A stretch of 64,000 nt of DNA from Zizania palustris (taxonomy: Eukaryota; Streptophyta; Magnoliopsida; Poales; Poaceae): NCBI GenBank assembly GCA_019279435.1, contig JAAALK010000079.1, positions 59,947,915-60,011,914 on the forward strand, given 5' to 3'. Below, piece by piece: positions 11,735-23,248 of the stretch. Made by a program: the position numbers and the translations under genes. Under the pieces are notes generated by a model. That model did no database searches. It saw nothing but the letters and a program-made list of their open reading frames with translations, and was not told the origin of the DNA. How positions within the stretch are numbered: position 1 is the first letter of the stretch; each line of letters starts with the position of its first letter.

Positions 11735-12486
11735 GATGGAGCTGAATGACAAGAGAGGTTGGCTAGGTATGCTTGGAAGCATTGATTGTATGCATTGGAA
11801 GTGGAAGAATTGTCCAACTACACGAAAAGGGATGTACTCAAGACATGTGGAATGACCAACCATGATATTAAAAGTTGTTACATCAGAAAATTTGTAGATT
11901 TGGCATTCATTTTTTGTGGATTGCCTGGATCACTTAATGATATCAATGTTCTCCAAAGGTCCCCTCTATTTCAGCGGTTAACTTCCAGAACTTTACCTTT
12001 TGTTGACTACACGGTGAATGTAGCAAGTGCAACATGTATTATTACTTGGCAGATGAGATTTATCCACCATGGGCTACATTTATGAAGAGTTATAGAAATC
12101 CACAAGGTAACAAGAAATGTCACTTCACAAAAGCTCAAGAATCAGTTAGGAAGGATGTTGAGAGATCATTTGACGTGTTGCTATCACATTTTGCCATGAT
12201 TAGATGTCCCACAAGATTTTGGAATAAGAAAACTCTATGATACACAATAACAACGTGTGTGATTATGCATAATATAATAATTGAGAATAAGTGAGATGTT
12301 GCCGATGTGGTGGGTTATGACTATGATCAATATGAGGGTGAGGAGCTGAAAGAGGAGGAATACCAACTTCGCAACCCACTTGTGTTGTCGGAGTTTTTAA
12401 GATACATAGAAAAATTAAAAATAGACATGAACATGAAAACTCGAGGTGATATTGTGGAACATTTATGGGCGCTACATAACGCTAGC
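11735..12486 (+). pseudogene. PIF/Harbinger transposase relic (HARBI1-like nuclease)
   Basis: HARBI1-like DDE nucleases catalyse transposition of PIF/Harbinger elements. Conceptual pieces in order are GWLGMLGSIDCMHWKWKN with the first catalytic Asp (from about 11,758), FCGLPGSLNDINVLQRSPLF with the second Asp (about 11,917-11,976), YYLADEIYPPWATF and VRKDVERSFDVL with the expected Glu (about 12,040-12,185), then an acidic C-terminal part to 12,486. The pieces lie in two different frames with stop codons between them, and the N-terminal DNA-binding part is missing. It is non-functional. Its presence fits the Tourist-type MITEs in the window, whose movement this family of nucleases supports. 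Confidence 0.85.
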
Positions 12487-12885
12487 TAGTTGTTTAATAT
12501 GATAGATGATTATGTTCCTATTTTTAGATTTGAATATTTGTATTTGCATTTAAATATTTAAATATAGTCATTTATTATTAAATAATAAATTATTTATTAT
12601 TTTTGGTTTTATCAAATACACGTGTATAGTGTGTGAACAAGTGGTAGAAATTGAGAATATGAGCTCTGTTTTAAAAGCCAATGTTGAAGTGGAACCCAGA
12701 AAATTAACATGTCTCTCAAATATAGGAAGAGTTCTTAAATCAAAAGTACGAGTTTTGATTTGAGCCTACTACCGATAATCTAACCACTAGACTAGGATAT
12801 TAATTTCTACAACCAAGACAATAACGTAGTGAGATATTATTATTCATGGGTCTTGAAACAAGAATAGTCAAAGATTTTTAGACGG
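12487..12885. other. AT-rich intergenic sequence
   Basis: No gene or clear repeat structure was recognised. It may include the decayed right end of the Harbinger element. Confidence 0.35.
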
Positions 12886-13115
12886 TGTTTGATTGGCTAC
12901 ATCATTTCATTCATATACCATTCGGTTCGAGATGGTTTTGTTTGAAGATTTTGCTTGAACAACACAATACAAGATTGCTGGATAATATTTCATAAACCTG
13001 TAACGGTTCATACATGATGAAATGATTCAATTTAAACAACCAAACACATGAAGAATATCAGATACAAAACGGAATGGCACATGAATAAAATGATACAAAC
13101 AACTAAACACACCCT
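12886..13115. mobile_element. hAT-like MITE with long imperfect TIRs
   Basis: The left end GGTGTTTGATTGGCTACATC, continuing to ATACCATTC, matches the reverse complement of the right end (ends 'ctaaacacaccctt', with GAATGGCACATGAAT inside) over about 40 bases with several mismatches. There is no coding capacity. Confidence 0.6.
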
Positions 13116-13219
13116 TACATTACCTTAGACATGACCATTAATAATCACATGAGAACATTTATAAAATTTGGTAAACCAAATAAGGGAGGATATGATATTT
13201 AGTTGATACGATGGAAGAA

Positions 13220-13364
13220 GGGGAAATATTCTGTGCAATCGTGCAATCGTGTGATCTTGTGCATCCAATCAAGATCCAACGGTTATATATGAAACCATTG
13301 GATCTTGATTGGATGCATCAGATCGCACGATTGCACGATTGCAAATTGCACATAATATTTCCCC
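13220..13364. repeat. Long hairpin/foldback element
   Basis: The left arm begins GGGGAAATATT and contains GTGCAATCGTGCAATCGTG and CCAATCAAGATCCAA. The right arm is its reverse complement, with TTGGATCTTGATTGG, CACGATTGCACGATTGC and AATATTTCCCC. The arms are about 60 bases and the loop is about 20. It is either a MITE or a hairpin-RNA source, with no protein coding. Confidence 0.75.
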
Positions 13365-13739
13365 GTGGATGAAGTATATATATATAGAGAGAATAAAAAT
13401 TAGAATAAGAATCCCAAAAAGTATATAAGAATTCAGTTTTCATAGCTCTTTTGGATAGAATAATATATGTAATATATAATAAGAATAAAAAATATAATGA
13501 GTCAGTTTTCAAGGCTATTTGGAAATAAAATATTTTTAAAGGATTTGGTTTATAGAAACCATTAAATTTCGAAAGGCTTATTCAAAAGAAAAATTAGTAT
13601 GGGTTCAAACATTTTTTCTTTTAAGAAGTGCAATACATACTCTCTCTCTCTCACACATGTGGTTTCTTCGAAAATTCCTACGTAAAAATCATCTAAAGAC
13701 ACTCCTAGTATATATTTATATCACGAATAATTCAGCGAC
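13365..13739. other. AT-rich intergenic sequence with simple repeats
   Basis: Contains a short (TA)n tract at about 13,377-13,385 and a (CT)n tract at about 13,640-13,652. No gene was recognised. Confidence 0.4.
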
Positions 13740-13876
13740 TGAATTTTGGGTTAAATTTTTCGTGCCATTACAATTTTTTACAGTTTTGAAATATATCATA
13801 TGAGGCTAACTACAGTAACGGATAGCGACATTTTTCAAATTAAAAAAATTGTAATGATATTTTTAAAAAAATTCTG
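13740..13876. mobile_element. MITE of family A, just upstream of BUB3
   Basis: Its left half (TGCCATTACAATTTTT, then TTTTGAAATATATCAT) matches the reverse complement of the right half of the 7,620-7,795 element. Its right half contains AAAATTGTAATGATATTT in inverted order. It ends about 260 bases before the BUB3 start codon, so it lies in or next to the promoter. Confidence 0.6.
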
Positions 13877-14136
13877 TATTTTTATTGTTGCATTTCTGTT
13901 ACAGAGAAGCCCATCTCTTGGTATGCTTGCAAACAGGTCTCACACTCAGGCCTCCGCCCTCCCTACCCAAACTTTTTTTGAACCAACCGCTCCCGTCGCC
14001 TCCGTCGCCTCTCGTCGTCGCTCCGCTCGTTGGGAATTCATATTTCGAATCCTTCCTCCCCTTCCTCTCCAGTCTCCACGCTCCCCTCCCTCCTCCTGCA
14101 CCGAAACGCCTCCCTCTTCTATTCGGTCCTCCCACC

Positions 14137-17100
14137 ATGAGCGCCGCCGCCGCCGTGCCAGCCGCCGTGGGCAGCGGCAAGGAGCTCGCCAACCCGCCGT
14201 CAGACGGGATCTCCAACCTCCGCTTCTCCAACCACAGCGACCACCTCCTCGTCTCCTCGTGGGACAAGGTCAGCGACGATGCGGGTCCCTCCCCTCTTCT
14301 TCTCCCCTCGTTATGGCGGGCCGTATTAAACCCTAGGCCCCTTTGATTTGGGCGATCTGATCTGGCCGAGTTTTTTTTTCCTTGCGCTCTTCATAGACGG
14401 TGCGGCTCTACGACGCTGACGCCAACGTGCTCAAGGGTGAGTTCGTTCACCCCGGGGCTGTACTCGACTGCTGCTTCCACGACGACTCCTCAGGGTTTAG
14501 TGCCGGCGCCGATCACACCGTGCGGAGGTCTGCATTTTTGAGATTTCCCCTTTTTGCTGCCTCATCGTGCAGTTGACTTGTCAGATTCAGGAGTTGGCTC
14601 TTGATAGGCTACTTCATTTCAACAATTGCTGCTGTGCATGCTTGCTCGTGATGGTTTATAGGATACTTCTCTGATTCTCTCTCCACTCAACCTAAAGCAT
14701 CATTATCGTTGTAATCAAACATGGATACATGAAAACCATTTACACTGATTTGATTCTCATAGTATTATATTTTTGTTGTGTACGTAATTATATTGTAATA
14801 CAAAATTAGTTGTGAAAGTTTTCTTCTATAGGTCATGTTTATGTCCAACCACTAGACAACGAATTTGAGATCAATTGACACATATGGTAGAAGAATGTTA
14901 CTAGTTGCAGGGTTACTAAATCAGGATTGTAGTTAGACAGATTTTATACGGACTGGGTTATGTTGCAGTACCACTGAGGCACTGATATGTGTTCCCTATG
15001 TAAAGATTGCCAATGTTCCATCAAACTAAATTTGAATGCTTGAGGCAACAGTGCAACACTGACAACTGACAATCAGTACATCTATATTGGGGTTTGCATA
15101 CATTGTAAATCGAATACTGCTAGTAGGACTGAAAATAATTAAGCAACTATGCACACAGCACACCACATGAGTAAAGACAAGCTTGCTAGCAAATACAGTT
15201 ACTTTTCGGTATTGATATCATCATTTATTCATCCTTAGGTTATTATGCCATAATGTGGAGATTTAGTAAGACTAACAAGCTATATGCCCAAACGACTTTC
15301 AGGTTAGTATTTAGTTCAGCAAAAGAGGATGTTTTGGGACGACATGATGCTCCAGTTCGCTGTATTGAGTACTCTTATGCTGCAGGTACTTATTTTTTAC
15401 AAAAATCATTCCTGCAATAAAACAAGTAGTTAGGTTGTATGCTTGAGTAATCAATTACTCCCTTTGGTTTTCAAAAGAAAGTCGTTTTGGACATGATTTC
15501 AGATACCAAGGGTGTCATGGTCTCAGATCATAGGCCAGAGGGCCTAGCCCACCTGTGAACAGTACCGACGCCCACATGTGAACAGTACCGTCGGTACTGT
15601 AGCAGTTAGGTTAAATTCTGTTTAGATTAATTAGTTAAGAGTTCAGAGTAGATAAGAGTCTATTTCGGTTAGGATTAAGTTGTAGATTAAATCAGCCTTG
15701 TGTCTATATAAACAGGGCTGATGCGCTAGAGTTCTTGTCGAGTAGTTCAGTTTGGCTATTGCCTTCTTGTATCCCTGCCTCTTCACCGTGTCGCCGCAAC
15801 AGCGCCGCTGCGACGGAGAGGTCCAGGACCTTGACCATCTACCTCTTTTAAATATAGTTTGAGAAGATTAATTACTACCAATTCCGTGGAAATCTCTGTC
15901 GGTGACAACTTAGTATCAGAGCTCTCGGGTTCTTCCATTGCGATGAATTCCCAATCTGGCACCGGTTCAGGGAGCACTGTCGATGACATGCTGAAGACTA
16001 TTATGCAACGCTTAGATGCCATCGAAGAGAAGTTGCAACCGCTGCAACCACTCCAGGCGAAAGTCGTAGAATTGAAGCAGTGGTGATGGAGCAGGCAGAC
16101 GTGATTGAAGAGAAGCAGCCGACCCAGCCCTTGGAGGAGAGGGTAGCTACGTTGGAGGTGCTCGTCCAAAATCCTGGCCGGCAACATCCCCATGCTGTCG
16201 TTAATCACATGGATCCACCTCCGTGTCACCAGGGAGGGAGGCAGCTCGAGCTGCTCTGGTGGTGGTGTCGGCGGCCTCGGCAGGGCCATGTCAGGCAGGG
16301 ATGGCTCAGTCGGCGACGTCAACAATGCTGCGGAGGCCAATGCTACTTCCCTGACCATGCAGAGCACACCCTCGTGCGCATGGACGACGGCCTGACCGAT
16401 GGTTGGGGAATCGACATGGGATGCCTTGGTGGCACCAACAACCCAGCTTGAGGACGAGTTGGTTTTCAAGGTGGGAAGAGAGAGGGCCTGGCCCACCTGT
16501 GAACAGTACCACGCGGTACTACTGGTACTGTAGCAGTTAGGTTAAATTCTGTTTAGATTAATTAGTTAAGAGTCCATATTAGTTAAGAGTCTATTTTGGT
16601 TAAGATTAAGTTGTAGATTAAATCAGCCATGTGTCTATATAAATAGAGCTGATGCACTAGAGTTCTTGTCAAGTAGTTCAGTTTGGCTATTGCCTTCTTG
16701 TATCCCTGCCTCTTCGCCGCGTCGCCACAATGGCGCCGCCGCGACGGAGTGGTCCAAGGCCTCAACCATCTACCTCGTTTAGATATAGTTTGAGAAGATT
16801 AGTTACTACCAATTCCGTGGAAATCCTTGCCGGTGACAAAGGGAGGTTTAATTAGTGTGTATATTTACATGTTTTCCATTATTAAATAAGGTGCATGGAA
16901 ACTAGATTCAATAATCTCTCTCTGTCTCAGTAGTTACCAGGAGTACTATTTTAAGGGTAAAGACACCCAGAATACACAAAGATATAAAACATCTTTTGGA
17001 AACTTTAGATACAGTCCTAAAACGACTTTTGGAAATTGGAGGGAGTACTCATTACTCATTATTATTTATTAAGGATGTGATTTTTCTTTTTGGATGCCAA

Positions 17101-20100
17101 ACATATTTTCTGACTGAATTGATATTTGAATTCTATATTTTACTACTAGCTTGTAGTTGATCATGAATATAATTGAATCATTGATCATAGGCTATAGATC
17201 AGTTGATGAAAATTTTGCTGCCTACTTTACTGGACATTTATGCATTCACTTTTGCTTACTGCTATAAAGACTGACTAAACAAACTTCTTATTGCTGAATC
17301 TTGTTCAAAAAAATCTGGAAGTTGTGCAAAATTTGATTCTACAATGTTGCAGATATTACATTGCAAACCAGGTATTATCTGGTTGGCATGTGTTTTTTTA
17401 CTCATAGAATAGGACGGGACTTAACTGTCCATTTGTGAATATTTTTCTATGTAGGACAAGTCATCACTGGCAGCTGGGATAAGACTATTAAATGTTGGGA
17501 TCCAAGAGGTGTAAGTGGAACAGAGCGTACGCTTGTTGGGACATATCCTCAACAGGAGCGTGTATATTCCTTGTCGTTAGTTGGAAATCGGTTAGTTGTT
17601 GCAACAGCCGGAAGGCATGTCAATATTTATGATTTGCGTAATATGTCTCAACCAGAGCAAAAAAGGGACTCTTCTTTGAAATATCAAACACGCTGTGTTC
17701 GATGTTTCCCCAATGGAACAGGTAACATGCTCTGTCTCTCTTTATTAATTATACGGCAGCCTGCAGGACAGTACATTTCCAATTATATTCGCAGATTCAC
17801 TCCTTCAGACATAAACAATGCTGTGTAGATTGTTGTCAAATTGTGGGCATGAATTTCCTTTAGATAATATTTATCTTGATTGTGCGTGTGCATTCACAAG
17901 CTTCATAGCATTTATATCTATCTGTTATTCTGTTTGCTCTTTGTTCTTGAGCTTCTGTATATGGTATAAATGTATAATTAAGATGTTTTCCCATGGCTAA
18001 GATTCTTTTCATGTGTTTTAATTGGAAAAAAGTCTATTTAGCCCTCTAAAGTATTGTGGTTGTTCCACTTAACCCTTTGAAATATGGAACATGGTATTCT
18101 ACTCTTGAAATATTTAATTGAACTTCACTACCATGTCACTGTCCTTGTCATCATGGTTATTAAGGTGTCAACTTAGACACCACTTAAGCATTGCTTAGGT
18201 GCTAAGGCGAGCTCAAGGGTGTCGAGCTTCTCTCCACATTGACTTGCCCTCTGCCTTGTGGGCACATCCAGAGGAATAGAGGGGAGAAGGCATAGTATGC
18301 AGTTGCCCTTGCGTCCATCCTGCAGTGGATCTGCACTGCCATCCTCCTCTCCACCTCATTGCCGGCGTCCTCCCTGTCTCGGTGTTGTCCTCTGTAGCAC
18401 ATCCCTATCACCCTGTTCCTCAGCCCTGCTATGGTTGATCCTCTCCCTCCATGTCCCTCTGCTCTGTGCTGGGCCTTCCTCTCTCTCTCCCATCCTTCTG
18501 CTGCTATTGATTTCTTCCTCTCTCCCCCCATCTTTCTTCTGCTGTTGATTTGTTCCTCTCCCTCTCCCTCCCCACAGCCCTCAGATGCCTCCCTTGCTGC
18601 TTGTTGTGGTGGCTATGGTTAGAAGATGGAGATAGAACCAGGCTAGAGAGGCTACGACAGTGGGGGAAGACTACATGTGGCACATGTGGGCAGACCTAGT
18701 ACATTACACGGGCTTTAGATTTGGGTTTTAGTGTGTGATGTGTTGTTGTGGTCCATATATTTCTTTCTTTTTTGACACTGTATAAGGTGTCGCCTCGCCT
18801 TACACCTTACCGCCTGCTGTAATGCAGTTTGCAGGGTTCGGTTGCCTTCTTCACCTTAATGCCTTAACAAGCATGCTTGTCATTGTCCACGTGGGCAAAA
18901 CCGCTTATAAAACCATTACAGAGGTTATTTGAACCAGTTTTCATACTTTAGTAGGTAGAAATGTAGAATTCCTGATTTCATATTTAGGGGGTTAAGTGGA
19001 CCAACCATGATACTTTAGAGGGTTAAGTAGACTTTTTCCCATTTTAATTTGACCAGCATGGAGTAAGCCCCTCTAGAAAGGCTACTGATCTTATGCATGT
19101 CTGTGTAGTCGGTATTTAAATTTGGACTCAATACAGTCACTGTGATTGCAACACTTTTATTCAATGGATTGCCTTGTACATTACTCTTTTCCATTTACAA
19201 TTCTACATACTATGTTGATTGACCATAATCTTCTTTATCTATACTTGCTTCAGGATATGCTCTAAGTTCTGTTGAAGGACGAGTTTCTATGGAATTCTTT
19301 GATCTATCTGAATCTGCTCAATCTAAAAAGTATGTTTTCTGCATCTCAGTGTGAGGGATCTACCTATTTATTTGCAATTATTTGGAATATTGGTTTCTTG
19401 GAGCATATCATTTAATACATAAGATAATGAATGAAGAATCTTCCATCCAAACATTTTGATGTTAGTTGTCAAGTCCATGGTTTGATGACCAAATACAGTG
19501 GTCTTATTGCCACTAGGTGGCTACCAGTATAGATTTTAAAATTTTTATGTCAAGGGAAATGTATTTTGTTATTAACCACTATGAATCACCGATACGTGGA
19601 AACAGCCGTCGTATTTGTATCTGATATGGCGGGATACGGCGATACGTCCCTATACGCCCGATACATGCATCGGGAAGTATCAGATTAAATCAATTTTAAA
19701 ATAAATAATTTAATTCTTGATACGTGACTGATACTTGCCGATACACTGAGCTCGATACGCGGAGCCATGGCGAAGACGTCGTCGGTGCGTGCAGGGTCGC
19801 GGTGGCCTAGCGGGAAATAGGCCGGCGACGCAGGGGCCGCTGCGGCGGGGCAACCAGCTCAGGGGGCACCACGGGAGAGAGGTGAGGAGGGCTCCCCGTG
19901 GGAGGAAGAGAGGGGGAGGGGTGGCACGCCAGTGCTAGACAGGGAGGGGAGGGGCGGCGCGCGATGGTGAGGGAGAGAGGTGGCGGCCGGAGAGTTGGGA
20001 GAGAGAGAGTGGCAGCTGGGAGGGTGGGGATTGAGTGGTTAGGGTTTAGATTTTAGTTATATATTAATGTTAAATGGGTAATGGGTGAAGTGATACGAAT

Positions 20101-21830
20101 ATAGGTAAATGGGTAGTTGTGCATTATTACCATCTCTAATTGTAAGATATATTAAGTTATTTTTATTTGAAGAACAAATAAGAATATATTCTTATATGTA
20201 CTTGCCGTATCGACGTATCCTAATTTTTTAGAGGATTCGGCGTATCGGCATACCCGTATTGCATATCGGTGATACATAGCTTAACCACATACAATGTTTC
20301 TCAGTTGTAAAGTCAAGTGGAGTCACCAAAGGGTTATTTTCTGACTGGACAACCTAGTCAATGGACTAGCATTGATTAGGCTATAGACTAGGTGTTGTTT
20401 GAACAGGGGATGCTTGTTCATATTGTGTAATTGACTGCTTTGATAAATTGGGAATCTCACTGTATAATCAAAACACGAACGAGTCCAACAAGACAACAAT
20501 CATCATTCATGATTCATCACAGTTCACCTGAAGTCCCAACACACCTTGGAGATTTATACGAATCAATAAAGCATCCAGATCAAGCATGCACAACTTGCTC
20601 CAACTATGTTCAAGTAGAAGTATATATTGTGTTTAAGTCATCATTTTGGGGCAAGAAAGTGGCATCATTTCCACCTGTCTTCATGGTGGTGCACAAGCTC
20701 TTCATCATTATTAGCAACCTATGATACACTGACAATGGATACCAGTATGGTGATATGGGGCACCATGATACATTGCATCCCTAGTCACCGATGTGGTGAT
20801 TGAAATAATAAGAACAACTCCATTTTGTTAGATGTGTACTGTGGATGGTGTTTTCTGCATATTTTCCGTGTGTACCAGTGTATGTCTTAGCCCAATGTGA
20901 CCCATTGGTATTGTAGTCCATCATCAACACATTTGAACCCATGATTTACTGTGGTATTGCCAAAGTTTAGATTTAAACTCCCAACTGTAAAACTGGGTAT
21001 GAAGAATGACATATTGAGAAGCCCGCTTACAGATTTGAGGCATATATATCATGGTACCCCATATCGCCATACTAGTATCGACTAGCCTTCAACTAGTGCA
21101 ATTAGTCTCCACAAGTCAGTAGAGGGAGAATTGACCCATTGGATGTATTATCATTTATCAGCTTACCTTCCTATGTAATATATTCTGAACTGTTGTTACA
21201 TGATAGCCTGTTAAAAATTACTTGCTGTCTCATCCGGTATTCCTATGCAGGTATGCTTTCAAGTGTCATCGGAAATCTGAAGCTGGCAGGGACACTGTTT
21301 ATCCTGTCAATGCAATTGCATTCCATCCAATGTAAAGGCTTGGGCATGCCTTTTCTTAACCTTTTGGTTTATGGGATTGCTAGTGATCGTTAACTCTTTT
21401 GTATCCTCTGCAGATATGGTACATTTGCCACTGGTGGGTGTGATGGATTTGTGAATGTATGGGATGGCATCAACAAGAAAAGGCTATATCAGGTACAACT
21501 GATACTTTATGTCAAGGGGAAAATGTATATGGTTGTCATTCATGATGTTCTTCTTTTATTGTAGTACTCAAAGTATGCGTCAAGCATCGCTGCTCTGTCA
21601 TTCAGTAAAGATGGACATCTGCTTGCTGTGGCATCCAGCTACACTTATGAAGAGGGGGAAAAACCGTAAGATTGAACATTGTTTTCTGTCTGTCATTAAG
21701 AGAACATGAGCGGAATGCTGACAAACTATGTGGTTTTCCTGTTTACAGCCATGAACCTGATGCAATATTTATCCGGTCGGTGAATGAAGTGGAAGTAAAG
21801 CCAAAGCCCAAGGCACTGGCCGCACCCTAG
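14137..21830 (+). CDS. BUB3: BUB3-type spindle-checkpoint WD40 protein, nine exons
   Basis: BUB3 is a seven-bladed WD40 protein that brings BUB1/BUBR1-type kinases to kinetochores in the spindle assembly checkpoint. The exons I placed are 14137-14268, 14397-14527, 15303-15385, 17455-17721, 19254-19329, 21251-21331, 21414-21492, 21565-21665 and 21749-21830, all with GT-AG junctions. They sum to 1,032 bases, or 343 residues plus stop, the normal family length. Marker segments in order are [128 protein letters not shown] and [20 protein letters not shown]. The start follows CCACC. No defect is visible. The gene spans 7.7 kb mainly because introns 3, 4 and 5 contain transposons. Confidence 0.95.
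15458..17045. mobile_element. Stowaway-like MITE in BUB3 intron 3, split by an LTR element
   Basis: The left end CTCCCTTTGGTTTTC, followed by AAAGTCGTTTTGGA, matches the reverse complement of the right end (CTCCCTCCAATTTCC, then AAAAGTCGTTTTAGGA). Both sides are flanked by TA (15,456-15,457 and 17,046-17,047), the Tc1/mariner-type target duplication. Without the inserted 1.3-kb retroelement it would be about 260 bases. Confidence 0.75.
15513..16838 (+). mobile_element. Small non-autonomous LTR retroelement (TRIM/SMART-like)
   Basis: The 5' LTR is 15,513-15,907, beginning TGTCATGG and ending CGGTGACA, so TGTCA/TGACA ends are present. The 3' LTR is about 16,481-16,838 and lacks roughly the first 26 bases. 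A primer-binding site resembling the initiator-Met tRNA type (TAGTATCAGAGC) follows the 5' LTR at about 15,911, and a purine tract (AAGGTGGGAAGAG) precedes the 3' LTR. The flanking target duplication AAGGG is found at 15,508-15,512 and 16,839-16,843. The internal 0.57 kb has a short gag-like coiled-coil scrap starting at 15,943 ([17 protein letters not shown]) and no pol. The LTRs have diverged by many substitutions, so the insertion is old. Confidence 0.85.
18024..19041. mobile_element. TIR transposon in BUB3 intron 4
   Basis: The left end GGAAAAAAGTCTATTTAGCC, continuing to CTCTAAAGTATTGTGG and CCACTTAACCC, matches the reverse complement of the right end over about 50 bases. The repeat TTTTAATT flanks both sides (18,016-18,023 and 19,042-19,049). 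Long TIRs with an 8-9 base duplication fit a hAT or Mutator-like non-autonomous element. The interior is CT-rich and non-coding. Confidence 0.75.
19580..20280. mobile_element. TIR transposon in BUB3 intron 5
   Basis: The ends are TATGAATCACCGATACG and, reverse-complemented, GCTATGTATCACCGATA. The exact 8-base duplication TTAACCAC lies at 19,572-19,579 and 20,281-20,288. Repeated CGATAC/GTATCG words occupy both subterminal regions and a GC-rich core lies between. It is non-autonomous; the 8-base duplication suggests hAT, although a Mutator-like origin is possible. Confidence 0.8.
20289..21240. other. Remainder of BUB3 intron 5, unassigned
   Basis: No coding exon fits here, because exon 6 joins exon 5 in phase without it. 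Inverted words such as TATGGTGATATGGGG and CCCCATATCGCCATA at about 20,745 and 21,057 suggest a further decayed element, but the ends are not resolved. Confidence 0.4.
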
Positions 21831-22620
21831 GTTCCTCGGAGTGTTTTAATTGTTTCATGATATGGGTAGTCGCGTGGTTAGATGTGTACGGTGAGAGAAA
21901 ATCATAACACCTCATTCCCAATTTCTCTTAAGTTCGTGCCAATCACTTGTGTTGACTGCTGACGAAACCTCCTGTTTATGTTGAGTGAAAGGTCACCATC
22001 TCACTCTATCGCCTGCTGGCGCAGTTCGGACGTAACCTCTAGAAATACTTTATTAGATGTTGATGTATTCCAGATGGTTGTATATTTTGATAGGAGCAGT
22101 ACCGCGTTTATTTATTCTTTTGTTTGAACTGGAGCTTATCTTATCTCCTGTTGTCTGGTGGAATTTATCTCTGTTTAACAGTGCTACGTAGTGAAGTGTC
22201 GACTACAATAATTCCAAGCTGGACTAGCGAGTGATTGGTGCCTTGGAAGGGGGCCATCTCTGATTTCATCGACAAGATTGAAACCAGGTAGACATTGTAC
22301 GGGCTGGCATGCTAGTCCCCTATCCCTGACAGGTGCAGGGATGAAAAAAGTTTGCATGCTAGTGTTGTGTCAATCTCTATCTCTTAATAATTAAATTTAT
22401 TTTAAAAAGACATATTTCTTCAAAACTGAGTTTATTTTTCATGGTTTTCCTTATAAATATAGAGCTAAGTGTTTATTTTATGAGACAATAAGATAAATAA
22501 AGAGAAAAGTATTTTCTACAACTTACATATTTATTATACTTTCTGTTTATCGTCGAAATATCTAAAACAGCAAAGATTCCACTCTCGTTAGTCAACAGTG
22601 ACACGGGAGGGCGCGCTCCA
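21831..22620. other. BUB3 3' UTR and intergenic sequence
   Basis: The first few hundred bases are likely the BUB3 3' UTR. After that the sequence is AT-rich with no recognised gene. Confidence 0.4.
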
Positions 22621-22623
22621 CCG

Positions 22624-22673
22624 AAATCCAGTGCATACTATGCACTGTCCACACAGTGCATTGACTGGATTTT
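22624..22673. repeat. Short imperfect hairpin upstream of LBD
   Basis: AAATCCAGTGCATAC and a downstream CAGTGCA-TTGACTGGATTT form an imperfect stem around ACTGTCCACACAGT. It lies about 600 bases upstream of the LBD start and its function is unknown. Confidence 0.35.
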
Positions 22674-23098
22674 TCCCCCCCAAATCACAATGGACGCTGA
22701 GTCACACCCACTTGTGGGCGCGGTTGCTGCCCGACACGCAATCCACGCATCCATCCCGGCGTCCCCACCACCGCACAGAAAAGCAGGGGGAGGCGGCAAC
22801 CACGCGACGTGCGGACGAGGCGAACGCGCGGCGCGGCGCGGCGCGCCCACCCATAGATTCCCGCCCCCACGCGCTAGATGCCCGATCCGACGGCCCGCGG
22901 GAGCCCCCGACCGGCCGCGGAGATACGGAGCTGCCCGCAGCGGCAGCGCACCAGCCCCACGACCTTGGAACTTCCTCGCGGTCACGGGTCGCCCGCTCTC
23001 ACCTCCCGGTCGCCGCACCGGTCCTCACTAACCATGGTCATCGCACATGCTAACCAGGGTTTGCTCCATTCCCGTCCACCTCCCCGTGTTCTACTTTC

Positions 23099-23105
23099 TA
23101 TATAG
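23099..23105 (+). promoter_or_regulatory. TATA box of the LBD gene
   Basis: TATATAG within CTATATAGCTCC is followed by a CT-rich leader, 144 bases before the start codon. It is at a plausible distance and in a compositionally typical plant promoter. Confidence 0.6.
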
Positions 23106-23248
23106 CTCCCTCCCCGCCTGCTCTTCCGCCGGCCGTTCTCTCCGCCGCTGCCGATCGCTCGAGGAGCTGCATGAGACAGATCGACGGGCGGCGAGAAGGA
23201 GCTAGCAGCCTAGCTTAGCTAGGGTCGTTTGCTGTTGGTTTAGTGAGC

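Noticed and set aside
16080..16451. 123-codon frame inside the BUB3 intron 3 retroelement
   Set aside because: Out of frame with the gag-like start and overlapped by antisense frames; the element is degraded and non-coding.
18202..18622. Open frames on both strands inside the intron 4 element
   Set aside because: CT-rich composition gives leucine/serine/proline-rich frames; they lie in a transposon within an intron and match no family.
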